Program-made: the position numbers and the translations under genes | The notes under the pieces: generated by a model | What the model was told of the DNA's origin: nothing | What the model saw: the letters and a program-made list of their open reading frames with translations, nothing else | Database searches by the model: none | Part shown: positions 21,721 through 33,100 of the stretch, piece by piece | How the letters are laid out: each line of letters begins with the position of its first letter | How positions within the stretch are numbered: the first letter of the stretch is position 1 | NCBI GenBank assembly: GCA_033064195.1 | Contig: JARBJD010000127.1 | Span: forward strand, 124,001-188,000 | DNA: 64,000 nucleotides | DNA from: Blattamonas nauphoetae | Lineage: Eukaryota > Preaxostyla > Oxymonadida | Reading direction: 5' to 3'

Positions 21721-23571
21721 ATGATCGCCCTCCTCATTCTTTCACGAGTTTACTCTGTATCAAACGCTCCGATCAACATCACGATCTACCATACTACGGA
21801 CGGTATTTTCCGTTATCATTTATTCTTATTCTACGTTTTTCTTGTGATCAGTTCATGGCTGGATTTATGGACATCGTCATGAGCCAACACTTGATGCCGA
21901 CTTCGGAGACATATATAGTTTCTTCTCGATCGCTAAATCACGCGCAACCGATGACAATCAGGTCTACGTCTTCGACACTGGTGACAACATCCAAGTTTGT
22001 CGACTCTGCCTTCCCTTTTAGGTTTCCCAAAAACACCTTTCTTTTCAGGGAACTGGTCTGAGTGATGCAACTCCGATCGCAGGTTCATTTATTTACGACA
22101 TGATGAAGTTCATTCCATACGATGCTCTTCAGATTGGAAATCACGATGTCAGGCACGACAAATCAGTTGACTATCTTGTTGATCATTATTCACCGTCCTG
22201 GAACGGAAGGTCTGTAGCATCTCCCTCTTTATGAACGAATTGTCTCTCCATCGCTGTTCATCACCTTTTTTTGACGTCATCAATCTGCCCTCTTTTTCAC
22301 CACAGATATCTTGCCGGACAGGGTGTGTATTACGACAAGTCCAAAAAGGTTGGCGACACCCACCGTGTCATCCCCCTGCCCAACAACCAGGGCAATGTCC
22401 TCGTCATGGGGTTCCTGTACAACTGCGAGAACGTTGAGCAGCACATCAAAGTCACCTTCGTCGACGAGCACCTCAGACAGCCCTGGTTCACGCAGGCGAT
22501 GGCCACAGACAACATCCGCACGATCGTCGTCTTGTGTCACTTTGGAACGACAGATGGCCTGCTCTCGACTGTCAAAGCAGCCATCCGTGCGAAGGCTCCG
22601 AAGATTCCTGTTGTCTTTCTGACCGGACACACACACAGGTCGAGGACAGACAAGCAGGATTCAGAAACGTATGTCATGGAAAGTGGTCGCTATACAGACA
22701 ATATCGGGAAGATCTCGTTCACTCTTGCGAAACAAGCACCAACCAGCCGCTCCTTTGCGCGGTTGGAAGATTCCAGAAACGACGGGATCATCTCCAACAT
22801 CGACCAGACCTCCTTTTCGCAATCTTTCATCCCAACCAACAAGGCCAAGCTGATGTCCGAACTCAAGATCACCGACCCGTCGCAATTCAAGACGTCTGTG
22901 GGCGAGAGGATGAAACTGCTGATCCAGAACAAGTTCATCGCTCTCGGCCTTGCCCCTCTTGTCGGATGCGCTCCAAAGACTTACAACAACAATGCCCACC
23001 AACTCGACGACTCAACCAACCTGTACCGTTTGTGTTTGGACGACATGCTTCCGAAATACGGCCCGAAAAGGACAGATGTCCTCTCGATGTTGAAAACGGA
23101 GGAAGAAAGAGAGGCTGTTCGACAAAAACCAGCTGCAAATGCATCCATCTATGTTTTGGATGATGGTCTCTTGAGATGTCTGTTTTTTCCATGTTTCATC
23201 GAACGATCCACAAATCTCATGTTCTTTCTCTAGATCCGATCTACAAAGGTGAGGTCATCGTCGACGATCTCTTCACATCTGATCCCTTCAACTATGAAGC
23301 TCTGGCCATCGTGGCAATCGAGGGATCCAAGCTCAAGACGTTCCTCGGCATGACCTACCCCGGAGGAAGCAAGTTCACCAACACCCACCTTCTCACCAAA
23401 CAGAGCATCAAGGCCGGGCAGTACTACGATGTCTATGTCGCCTACAACCACAAAGTGCAGATCCAGTCGATGCTGGACACCCTCTCGCCGGGAGAGTTCC
23501 CGCTGATGTCCACAGGCGTCTACTTCAGGCCCCTCTTTGTCGACTACGTCAGAAACGAGATGAAGTGTTAG
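21721..23571 (+). CDS. Secreted calcineurin-like metallophosphoesterase (5'-nucleotidase-like), 5 exons
   Basis: Exons 21721-21802, 21852-21994, 22049-22209, 22306-23165 and 23234-23571 join in frame to 527 aa. The introns (49, 54, 96 and 68 nt) are all GT-AG. The signal peptide is MIALLILSRVYSVSNA. All metallophosphoesterase signature blocks appear in order: TTDVHGW (DxH, rebuilt across intron 1), DTGDNIQG (GD), QIGNHD (GNHD), VLCHFG (His) and LTGHTH (GHTH). These bind the two metal ions and cleave phosphomonoesters. The order and the secreted form resemble UshA/5'-nucleotidase and related ecto-phosphatases. The ~250-residue C-terminal part is not one I recognise. The substrate is unknown; nucleotide salvage outside the cell is a reasonable guess. 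AATAAA lies at 23841-23846. Confidence 0.9.
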
Positions 23572-23884
23572 TTGCAATGGGAACTGTCGAGCCTCAACTA
23601 TTCTTCTGGTGACCCAGATTTTTCTTTTCTGTTAATCGTCACATTCCATTCACGTTTCCATATGGTCAATGACACTTCGCATCATCTTCCCGAGATCCTT
23701 CATTTGTACCTGAAATTGATTCTGCACGAAACAATGTCTTCTTTTAAAACCTGCACTTTGGATTTCATGCATGGATTAACCAGAATGTTTGAGAAAATGG
23801 CTCAACTCAGAACTCAGTTCATTCACAACGAATGAAATGTAATAAAGACTAAAAACTTAATAAGTTATCTCAAGATGGAGGGGC
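23572..23884. other. 3' region between convergent genes
   Basis: No gene. Contains the AATAAA at 23841-23846 downstream of the phosphoesterase gene. Confidence 0.6.
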
Positions 23885-25405
23885 TTATTCTCCGTATCTG
23901 CAGAAAGCGCGTTCACCGTTCTTTTCGCATGGGAAGAAGCCACCGATGATCTCGTCTTCGAGGTCTTCGTCGACTTCCAGGCACACTCCGTACTTGTTGC
24001 AAACAACTTGCTTGCCAACTTGCACGGCGACCTTTCCCACTTTCTTGGCGGTCTTCTTCAGCCACTTGCCGAAGCCTTGGTCGAGCTCCTCGTCTTGTTC
24101 CTCGAGGCAGACACCTGTCTTGGCGCAAAGAGCGGTTTTCCCGACTTTCACAACAGCCTTTCCGAGCTTCTTCAGGAATCCGGCGTCGAGCTCTTCGTCG
24201 TCGACTTCGTATTCCTCAACGATCAGGCACACTCCGGTCTTGTCGCAGACAACCTTCTTCACAACTTTCTTGGCAATCTTCTTCAGTGACTTTCCGAAGC
24301 CTTGGTCGAGCTCTTCCTCTTCGTCAATTTCGAGGCAGACACCGTATTTGTCGCAAACAATTTGCTTCCCAACTTTAACGGCAACCTTCCCGACTTTCTT
24401 GGCAATCTTCTTGAGCGATTTCCCGAAGCCCTGGTCGAGCTCTTCGTCTTCCATTTCGAGGCAGACACCGGTTTGGGTGCACACCACTGTCTTGGCAACT
24501 TTTGTTCCGACTTTCACAACTTTCTTGCTGATCTTCTTGAGCGATTTGCCAAGGCCTTGATCGATCTCCTCGTCTTCCTCGAGGCATACACCGTATTTGT
24601 CGCAAACAACTTGCTTGCCAACTTTAACGGCAACCTTCCCGGCTTTCTTGGCAATCTTCTTCAGAGATTTGCCCAAGCCTTGGTCAATCTCTTCGTCTTC
24701 TTCCAGGCAGACATTGTATTTGTCGCAAACAATCTGCTTCCCGACTTTCACAACAACTTTCCCGACCTTCTTCAGGATTTTCTTCAGCTTGAACATGTCT
24801 TCTTCGTCGAAAACCAAGTCTTCGTCCATGGCCAGCATGTCGAGGTCTTCTTCGAGGCACACTCCGTATTTGTTGCAGACGACTTGCTTGCCAATCTTGA
24901 CGGCGATCTTTCCAAGCTTCTTCCAGAAGCCCTGGTCGAACTCGGCATCAACAATCTCGTCCAATGTCTCAAGAAGAGAGTCCTCAACAAGCTCGTCGAG
25001 CGAGTCGTCGTCTTCTTCCAGGCAGATGTTGTATTCGTCGCAGATCACTTTCTTGCCAGCCTTGATGATCACCTTTCCCGCGTTCTTCAGGAATTTCTTG
25101 ATCTTCAGTTCATCTTCCTCGCTGATCTCGTCATCCAGACTGAATTCATCAAGATCTTCTTCTTCCAGGCACACTCCGTATTTGTCGCACACAACTTGCT
25201 TGCCAACTTTCACGGCAACCTTTCCAACTTTCTTGGCAGTTTTCTTCAGCCATTTTCCGAAGCCTTGGTCAATTTCTGTGTCTTCGGCTTCAACTGGCTT
25301 GAAGTGTCTCATGTGCTTTTTGTGCTGACGGGTGCGGAAGAGTTGTTCATCAACATCGTAGGCGAACCCAGCTGAGAATAGAGCGATAAGAGCGTAAGCG
25401 AACAT
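23885..25405 (-). CDS. Secreted ten-module cationic-peptide repeat protein
   Basis: 506 aa, single exon. ATG at 25405 opens a signal peptide (MFAYALIALFSAGFA). A short His/Arg-rich region follows, then ten modules of 35-58 residues from about residue 47. Each module has a Lys-rich amphipathic stretch such as GFGKSLKKIAKKVGKVAVKV, then VVCDKYGVCLE, where two Cys enclose five residues, then an acidic spacer (EEDEELDQ). Modules 5-7 are most alike, module 8 is shortened, and modules 1-4 have longer acidic spacers. The protein ends with another Cys pair (PCEKNGERAFC). Alternating cationic helices and acidic linkers is the layout of tandem antimicrobial-peptide precursors, and the seven-residue Cys loop recalls the rana box of frog peptides. 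The resemblance is in physical pattern, not shown homology. A cell-surface or structural role is possible. Confidence 0.8.
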   Translation of the reverse strand: MFAYALIALFSAGFAYDVDEQLFRTRQHKKHMRHFKPVEAEDTEIDQGFGKWLKKTAKKVGKVAVKVGKQVVCDKYGVCLEEEDLDEFSLDDEISEEDELKIKKFLKNAGKVIIKAGKKVICDEYNICLEEDDDSLDELVEDSLLETLDEIVDAEFDQGFWKKLGKIAVKIGKQVVCNKYGVCLEEDLDMLAMDEDLVFDEEDMFKLKKILKKVGKVVVKVGKQIVCDKYNVCLEEDEEIDQGLGKSLKKIAKKAGKVAVKVGKQVVCDKYGVCLEEDEEIDQGLGKSLKKISKKVVKVGTKVAKTVVCTQTGVCLEMEDEELDQGFGKSLKKIAKKVGKVAVKVGKQIVCDKYGVCLEIDEEEELDQGFGKSLKKIAKKVVKKVVCDKTGVCLIVEEYEVDDEELDAGFLKKLGKAVVKVGKTALCAKTGVCLEEQDEELDQGFGKWLKKTAKKVGKVAVQVGKQVVCNKYGVCLEVDEDLEDEIIGGFFPCEKNGERAFCRYGE

Positions 25406-25718
25406 CACAAATAATAATTTGAGGTCAGTTGGGTATTTATTGATCCCGCCTGATTGTGGACATTTGGGCCGATCAGATGGAATTGGACTTTTATTTTCGC
25501 TTCATCAAGCTTGAATTTAGGTGAACAAGTGAGTCCTCATTTTCACACTCAATTAAAGTGACAGAGACCCTCAGATGTATTCTCGATAAGTAAAGGTTCG
25601 AATGATCATTTTCAAGTGTTGGAAACGGAAAACCTCCAAAATAACATCTCATAAACATAACAGTCTCGCATCTAACTAGAATCCCTTGGATTTGTGGAGT
25701 GTGGGGTCAAGACGAGGA
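25406..25718. other. 5' flank of the cationic-repeat gene
   Basis: No gene. It must hold the promoter of the minus-strand repeat protein and the 3' end of the cyclin gene. No motif is recognised. Confidence 0.5.
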
Positions 25719-26612
25719 TTAACAGCCGTTTAACATATCCCGCAGCGAGGCTGTATTTGCGGTGAGGAAATCAACGATAGAAAAAAGATAGGACGAGGCG
25801 ATCTGCAAGTCGAGGCGGACCGACGATATGTGCCATCCGAGAGCGGAGTAGAACGAGGTTTCTGATTTGAGGAGACTGTGAGAGTCGATTGAGAAGTAGG
25901 TGGCGATTTGTTTGAGGGGGACCTTCCCATCGCGAAGGTGCTTGCAGGCGCTGATGAGGGCAATCAAGAGAAGCATTCCTGCGTTTTTCGTGGTGAGATG
26001 GCCGACTGTTCGGGAGGCGGTTGTTGGCGAAGAAGAGAGGGGGTAGATAGCTCTGCAGAGGAGCACAAGAGCAAGAGCGAGTTCAGAATGGCATAGCTTC
26101 ATCTTTTGTGTGAAGACCCGGAGAATGAGGCGTGTTGAACGAACAAGCGATTGAACGCGAGAGGAATCAAGAGGAGGGCGGTCAAGCGGTGAAGGCGAAG
26201 AAAGAATATTATGTGAAAGAATTTCAAGAGGATTAGTTCCTAGCCAGAACGACGAGTCGAGAGATTGCGACTTTTCCCTTTGGATCGGTAGATTCTTCTG
26301 AATATGAGGGATTGGGGGAGAGGGGTTCACAGGTGGCGTTCCAAATACGCACGAAGAAGCCCATTTCTGGTGCCAGACACAGCAATAGCTGGCTGAGAGT
26401 GAATAAAACAGAGCAAAGTGATGTCCGATTTCGATAGAAGACGAGGTGTCGAAGAGAATCTCTGTTGGACATTGGTTGAAGAAGACGGGATAATCTGTTT
26501 CCGATTGGCAGTTTGCACCGGATTGAACTGAATCCGCAGGCGATGCTTTGTTGCACTTGATGTGAGATTCAGATTCGACATGATTAAGAAGAACAGGTGA
26601 TCCATAAGACAT
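25719..26612 (-). CDS. Cyclin-box protein (PHO80/Pcl-like)
   Basis: 297 aa from ATG 26612, single exon. The N-terminal ~150 residues are low in recognisable structure. The cyclin N-terminal box occupies about residues 160-285: ALVLLCRAIYPL, NAGMLLLIALISACKHLRDG, PLKQIATYFSIDSHSLLKSE and SFYSALGWHIS. The pattern of a first helix, an ACKH helix, the LKQIA..F helix and a final E..FYSALGW helix is that of PHO80/Pcl-type cyclins, which activate Pho85/CDK5-like kinases. No second cyclin fold is visible. Partner and cell-cycle role are unknown. Confidence 0.85.
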   Translation of the reverse strand: MSYGSPVLLNHVESESHIKCNKASPADSVQSGANCQSETDYPVFFNQCPTEILFDTSSSIEIGHHFALFYSLSASYCCVWHQKWASSCVFGTPPVNPSPPIPHIQKNLPIQREKSQSLDSSFWLGTNPLEILSHNILSSPSPLDRPPLDSSRVQSLVRSTRLILRVFTQKMKLCHSELALALVLLCRAIYPLSSSPTTASRTVGHLTTKNAGMLLLIALISACKHLRDGKVPLKQIATYFSIDSHSLLKSETSFYSALGWHISSVRLDLQIASSYLFSIVDFLTANTASLRDMLNGC

Positions 26613-26887
26613 TATTGCGTCAAGTAGGGAATAATTCCGGTAGGGTATGACTAAAGGGGAAAGACTAAGTCTTTAAAAAGAATGTTTAACTAAACAAAAC
26701 AAGAAATGAAAGGGTTGATCATTCTTCAGGAGTTCGCGACAGAACAGTCATTTCAGTGTGGGTGATTGACTTTAAAACACTCAAAAATCATCAAGAAATA
26801 CAAAATAGCCTTCGATAAACGAGGAATAATGAAATGGAAATGAAGAGAATCATTGGCAGTGTTCCGAGGGAGGATGACGTCGCAACC
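26613..26887. other. Short intergenic, 3' of the coiled-coil gene
   Basis: AT-rich spacer between two minus-strand genes. No feature seen. Confidence 0.5.
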
Positions 26888-29332
26888 TCACTGCCCAGAA
26901 TGAACATTGGTAACCTCGCTGGGCCGCATGCTGCTGACCCCCGACGCGTCTGCTTCGCTGAGCTGCCCGTCCTCTCCCCGCTCCTCCATCTCCTCCCCAC
27001 CGCCTTCCGACTCGCCCCGCTCTTCCTCCGCTTCCTCTGCCTCCCTCTGCCCTTCCCACTCCTCGTCCTCTTCCTTCCTCCGCGCAGGCTGGGCAGGCCT
27101 CGCCTTTGCTTTTGGTTTCCGCTCCTTCTCCCCCGCTTTCTGCTTCCCTCCGCTCTTCTTCGATCGATTGTCGCTCTTCCCTCCCACCGACTTCCCCATC
27201 ACACTTCCCGTCCCGCGACTCCCTCCATTCCGCCTGTCCCGCATTTTTCCTGTCACTTGCATCTCCCACACCATCTGCGCCATCTCGTCCTTCTCCAAAC
27301 GTGCTTCTCGCTCGAACTCGTTCTTTTCTCGTCGCAGCTGTTCCTTCTCTTCTTCCAGCTGCTGCAGTCGAGCCCGCTCAGCGTTCTGTTTGATCAGAAG
27401 CTGTCTTCGTTCGTATTCCAACACGCGTGCGTTCCGCTCGACCTGCTCTCGTCTGTCCTCTTCGTCCATTCGCCGCTGCAGCTGTCGCTTGTGCTCGGCC
27501 TTCAGGCGCTTCTCTCGCTGATCCTCCACTTTCATCTGAACCTCCTGCTTCTTCGCTTCGCGCTGTTTCTGCGCTTCTTTCTCTTTCTTCTGCTGCTTCT
27601 TCAGATTCTTCTGCCGATGGGCTTCGTTCTTCTCTTGTTCTCTCTTCCTCCGAATCCGCTCCTCCTCTTTCTCTTCTTTGAATCGCTGGTAGTTCTCCTC
27701 AATCTCTCGCTGCCTCTCCAACGCTGCCTGTCGCTTGGCTTCTGCGTTCTCCTCCATCTTCTGCATCGCCCGCGCCATTTCTTCCGCTTTCTGAGCAGCG
27801 GCCCGTTCGCGAGCTTCGTGTTCTTCCTGCCGCCGACGCTGCGCAGATGAGATGAAGGAAAAGGCACACATTCAGTTCTTCTCTCTTCCGCTGAGCCTGC
27901 CGCAGGGCTTCGTCTGCGCGTTTCATCTTCTCCTGCGTCAGTTTGTCGTCTTTTTCTTTGGCGGCTTGGATTCGAGCTGCCTGTTGCCGACGAAGCTCGG
28001 CGAGTTCCGCTTTGTATTGCTGGGGTGAGGAAGAGGGTGAAGGTTAGAAAGAGAAGACCACACATCTTCCTGTTCTTTCAGTTTGCGCAGCCGTTCTCGT
28101 TCCTTCTCGTCTCGTTCCTGTTCCATCCGAAGAAGTTCTTCTTCTCGCTTAGCCTGACCTTCTCGAACACGTTGTTGACCCAGTTCCTACAATTCGTGCT
28201 AAAAAGAGGAAGAACCAGACAAATTTGCGCTGCTTCTCAGCCATCTCCTCGTCCCTCTTTTGCTTCAGAGCAAGCTGCCTCTCCATCTCCTTTTGCTTCC
28301 TTTCCTCATCTTCTTTCTTCTTCCTCGCATTCTCCTTTGCGATCCGCTTCTTCTCCCTTTCTTCTTCCCGTTTTAGTTCTCGCTGCATCTCTTTCTGATA
28401 AGCGAAGAGAAGGCGGTAAGAAGGCTGAGAGAGAACTGACAAACTGTTTCTTCAGCCAATCGCTGTCTTTCGCGAAGGGCTTCCTTCCTTCTTTCCTCAG
28501 CTTGCCGCTGCTCCTCCTTTCGCTTTTCTTCCTCCTTCCTTTCGTTTTCCGCCATTTGTTGATTCATTTCCATGATCTTTGCGAGTTCCATTTGTCGTTT
28601 CTGGCGAAGTTTTTCCAATCGCTGTTCTGGAGACAGAGAGAGGTGATTGTGAATGATTCATGAACCAACCGAACGAAGAAAACGAACGAAAAGGGGAGAG
28701 AAAGGACACGACAACACACTTTCCATCTCCAGCTGAGTGTTGGTCTTGCTTGATTTGGATTTATTGTCATTGACCTTCTGTTCTTCTTCATCCAGAATTT
28801 CCTCGCGTACGCTCCTCACCAAGTCCAAACGGGCTGTAAATAGAACGAAGAGTATGAATGCCGTGAAATAGGGGATATTTGAGGAGAGCAGATGGAAATT
28901 GAAGAAATGGGAGTTTGATCAAATGTTCGGACTCGAGTTCCCGCAAGAAAGAGAACATATGGGAACTAAAAGTTGAGTTCTCGGATCATACCTCGTCTTT
29001 TTCCTTCAGCGTGTTTATACAATGCCGAAACGTCCTCTTCACTGACTCCTTTTTGCCTGAACGATGATTTTGGTTTCTTGAAGAGACATGAAGGATCTAT
29101 TCCTTCCCGATCGCCTGGAGAACGCAGTAAAAAGAGTGATAAAGAGAAGATATCAAAAAACAAATGAGTATCATCAATATTTATCGGCGATCAAAGAGAA
29201 TTGAAGTTTCATCTACAAACAGGCTTCGAGTGAACGAGGTGAGAACAAAATGGACGGATCTCTTTCATCAAAATTGTCTAAATTTGCGACTTTTCGCGAA
29301 CGCTTTGTCTTAGGCGACTTCGAACGAGACAT
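26888..29332 (-). CDS. Long charged coiled-coil protein, 8 exons
   Basis: Exons in coding order: 29332-29221, 29114-28992, 28833-28720, 28626-28445, 28394-28221, 28186-28064, 28019-27870 and 27838-26888. They join in frame to 642 aa, starting MSRSKSPKTKRSRKVANLD. The introns are GT-AG, of 106, 158, 93, 50, 34, 33 or 34, 44 and 31 nt. Residues about 110-480 are almost continuous Glu/Lys/Arg/Gln heptads (for example RKEEEKRKEEQRQAEERRKE), a long single alpha-helix or coiled coil. The C-terminal ~130 residues are Gly/Lys-rich, then Glu-rich (EEWEGQREAEEAEEERGE). Similar layouts occur in cytoskeletal and axonemal proteins of the trichohyalin-plectin type. I cannot assign an orthologue. An oxymonad has flagella and an axostyle, so a cytoskeletal role is plausible. 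Confidence 0.85.
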
Positions 29333-29480
29333 TCAATTCAAAGAAACGTGGACCATAATAAATTCTGACTGTCCTCGGTTAATTGAAAGCATCATCAAGT
29401 GATGCGTGAAACTTCAATACTCCACTTCTGATTTCATTAATCACACAAAAAATGGAGAACTGAAAAAACAGGAAAAAGAC

Positions 29481-29565
29481 TGCCCTCTGTGAGGCTCGAA
29501 CTCACGACCTTATGCTGGCTCCAATGATTATGAGACATACGCGCTACCGGCTGCGCTAAGAGGGC
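29481..29565 (-). tRNA. tRNA-Met (CAU), elongator type, with a 12-nt intron
   Basis: Read on the minus strand, it folds as a full cloverleaf. The acceptor GCCCTCT pairs perfectly with AGAGGGC and the discriminator is A. D-stem GCGC/GCGC, T arm GTGAG-TTCGAGC-CTCAC. The anticodon stem is TATGT/GCATA with loop start CTCATA, giving anticodon CAU. An insert of about 12 nt (ATCATTGGAGCC) lies after position 37, the canonical nuclear tRNA intron site. The absence of initiator features supports elongator Met. Confidence 0.9.
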
Positions 29566-30195
29566 GACTGCCGGTCTTGAAAAAATTGGGGTATTCTGTA
29601 AGATGCGGGAAACAGTTGATGGGTTGTCAGGAGAATGTGATGAATGGCATTTCAAGAAAGAATGGTCCAATAAAACTCATCAAAGATGTAAGGGAAATGA
29701 AGTGAAATGACCGACATGCGCATGAGTGAGATGATGTTCATTGATATGAGAGATGGAGTGAGATGAAGACCAGGAAGTGCGACTGTCCGATCAACGACAG
29801 TGACGTGGGAGTGAAGTGGTGTGATGGGAGATGAGGAAGTGAGAAGTGGATGACGTGACAAATATCAAGGATGTCCTTGTGGCGTTCGAGCGAGCGGCGA
29901 ATGTGATCGAAAATGAAGAGGTGTGGAGTGAGGGAGTGACGAGACCAACTCAGTCTTAAGTCAACTTTCTGGCGAACCAGAAAAAGAGGAGAGTGACATG
30001 GAAACGAAGAGACAGAGCAGGCTGGCTAATCAAGAGAGACATGATCCACTTGGTCTGCCTGTCGGAATGAATCAAACGATAGACGAGATGACGCGAGAAC
30101 GAGGGAGAGTGACGTGGAATGAAGATGTGTGACATGGAAATGAGAGTTCCTGTTCTGTCTGATCATCGTTTGTGAGTAAGTGTGGTGTGATTGCG
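29566..30195. other. Intergenic, purine-rich
   Basis: No gene. Loose repeats of GAGTGACATGG/GAGTGACGTGG occur at about 29985-30140. Confidence 0.5.
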
Positions 30196-33100
30196 TCAGT
30201 GTGTGCCGATGTCATCCATCTTTCCTTCTTTCGGCTCTTTCCCGTTGAACCTCTCAGACACAGACTCCAACGACGGCCTCTTCTGCGGGTCGAGCTGGAG
30301 GCACTCCACGATGAGGTCCCGCATCTCCTCGTCGACCTTGTCCATCCGCGGCAGAACGCCAATTCCGAGCTGCCGCTGCGCATTGATGGCGTCGTGCTCC
30401 CCAAACGGGATCTGCTCAGTCTCGATTTCCCACAAGACAAGGCCGAGCCGAAAAACCGTCTGCGGAAGGACTGCAGCGTCTGTCTTGCCATTTGCAGCTT
30501 CAGGCGGTGTCCACCGCTGCTCCTCCTCCTCCTTCACCCCGTCTGCCTTGACCTGGTCGCCAAGGCGAGTGGGGTTGGAAAGGCTGGCTCCCGACTTCAG
30601 AGCGGGGATGTCGTCGGAGAGTCTGAAGCAGATCCCGTCTTGGCTGTCAAACATGACCCAGTGCGTGGTCAGCTTCCTCAGGATGGCCGACGAGGGTTGG
30701 GTGCGGGAGACGAGCAGAAGGGCTTTGGAGATTCGGCTGCGCAGGTTGGCCTTGTCCAGCGTGACGTGTGTCTTGTTTGGACCGTGGAGTCTGTTGTACA
30801 GAGTGTCGCGGTTGTTGACAAGCACTTCGGGGAGCGTGTTGTCGTCGCATCGCATGGCCTTCAGTAGAGCGACGGGTGCATTTTTGTTCTGCTCTTCCTC
30901 AGCTGTGTCGGTGAGGGGAGGCGGAACAGGCTGGGCATGTGTCTCGCCAACGCGGTCGGACGAGAGTGTTGATTCAGCGCTGTTCGCTCGGATGACGTCG
31001 GCTGAGCGTGGAAGAAGGTCGTCGAACACGTCATCCATCTTCACAACCAGCTCCTGGTCGTCGATCTCGCCCATCTCCTTCGTCTTCTGAGTGTGTGCTT
31101 GCTTGGCCTTTCGTCGGCGTCTGAGAAGAACAACGAGGATGATGAGGAAGAGGAGGACAGCGCAGACAGCTGCGATGACGGGGACGAGCCACGCCATAAC
31201 CTTCTTCATCTGCGCCTTCCTTTCGTCCGCGCGGCTGATTTTGAGGACGATGGAGTCTGTGGAGTACGAACCAACAGCAATCCGTCCTCGAAATTCCCGA
31301 TCCTTGCTCAGGCCTTTCAAGAGTGACGTGGAGACGGTGATAAGCGCTGCTGTTTCGCTCCAGTCCGTCGTGTTGTCGTCGGTGAGAGCGAGTGAGGTGA
31401 GTTCGCCCACTGTGATCTGCCCTGCTTTGGGGGCTGTGTTTTCGAACACCTCGAGAATGAGGTTGCAGGGCACGAGGAGAGTGCCGACCACAGCAAGCGT
31501 GAAGTGAGTGGATGAGGCAGTCACTTTGGTCTTCTGCGTGTCGAGTGTGGGTGCCGTGAATGGCGTGTCGACTGGAGTCGTTCCATCAGCGACTGAGCAT
31601 TCTGTGGTCGAGATCCAGCGAGGTGTTGGTTGGGTGTTTGTAGTTGTTTGTTGGAACTTGATCTTCCCGTTGCCTTCGCAGTGGATGTTCCTCTGAACGG
31701 ACGGGAAGGTGGTGTTGCCAGCGTGGTTGTCGACGAAGTCTGCGTGTGACAGTGTCAGCTCTCCGTTCTTGATGTTGAACACACCCTGCGGGAAGCGAGA
31801 GAACTCGCTTTGCCTAACTTCAGTGGAACAGTCGGTCAGATTGAAGATTCCACTGACCCAGTCACACAGGTCGTCCTCGTTCTCGCCTTCGTCGTTGGAG
31901 GAAGGGAGGCTGCCAGTGAAAACACAGTTTTGGATGGAGAGAGAACCAGACGAGACAGTCAGGAACTCGTCGATGGTGCAGCTGGACACGTTCACTTTGA
32001 GGAGAGTGACGGCAGAGGGCGAGACGAGGACGAATGGTGTTTTGGTGAACTTGAGTGAAGAGAAGACAGCAGTGTCGATGGATAGCTCGCCTTCCGTGAG
32101 GTCGATGATCGTTCCAAGTGTTTTGAGTGAAGTGGGGAACGTGACGGAGGTCAGCGAGACGTTGCTGCTTTCAGAATGGACGAGTTTTCCTTCCCCTCCA
32201 ATCGTTGTCAGCACTGTCACTCGAACAAATTCCACCCGACCAGTCTGAGCTTCCACAAAGACCTTCTCAAAGTTGGCCGAAAACGAGAGAGTGCTGTCTT
32301 CGACTGAGAGGCGCCCACTCCGCACAGACACCACAGCGTCGGCAGAAAGATCGCTGGACAACGAAAAGTGAAGATGGTCAAAGCGGAAGTCCTCGTTGCC
32401 AACGCACTTCAACACAGCGGCGGCAGAGAGAGCGAGTTTGGGATCGTCTGCTTTCCCATGAAGGCGAAGCTCGTCCTCGAAAGTGATGGCTGTCTCGAGA
32501 CCGACGATCCCCATCACATTCAGCTGGGCTGTGTTCATTGCCTGCATCCGGCCGAGTGAATGTTGGATGGACTGGCACCAAAACGAGAAGTACCCACACA
32601 CAGCGTTGTCTTTCCCATCCTTCTCCACACCCACTGGTCCAATCTTCTCCTTCAGATAGAACAGCATCGACACCGAAAACGAGTCTGAACTGTCGTGTGC
32701 CCACAGCCACTCATCTTCGATGTCCGTGCTTTCGTACGATCCTTCGAAGCGACTGTCCTTTGGAGTGATCCAATCGGAGAAGAACTCGCCAGTGATCCAC
32801 ACGTACGAGGGCTCTGAATTTGAGAGTGTTTGAGTTTGACCATATCGAATGTTTTTGAACGAGAACGGCTTTGCGGCGAGAGGAGACGAGGCGTGTGGGA
32901 AGGCGACGAAGAGTCCATCACCTGTCCCGTCGAGTGAGGAGACTGCTGAAATGTCCAGTCCGTCGATGAGAAGGGAGGACGCGGTGGTCATGTCGGAGTT
33001 GAGGACAGCTCCGTCACCAACACTGCGAGTGATGTGCGAGAAGTGGCACATCGTCAGAGTGAGGTTACCACCCACGTGTGAGATGAACGGCGACGACGAG

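Noticed and set aside
26834-27850. 338-codon Leu/Phe/Pro-rich plus-strand frame
   Set aside because: It is the complement of the Glu/Lys/Arg coiled-coil exon, whose frame is supported by seven consistent introns.
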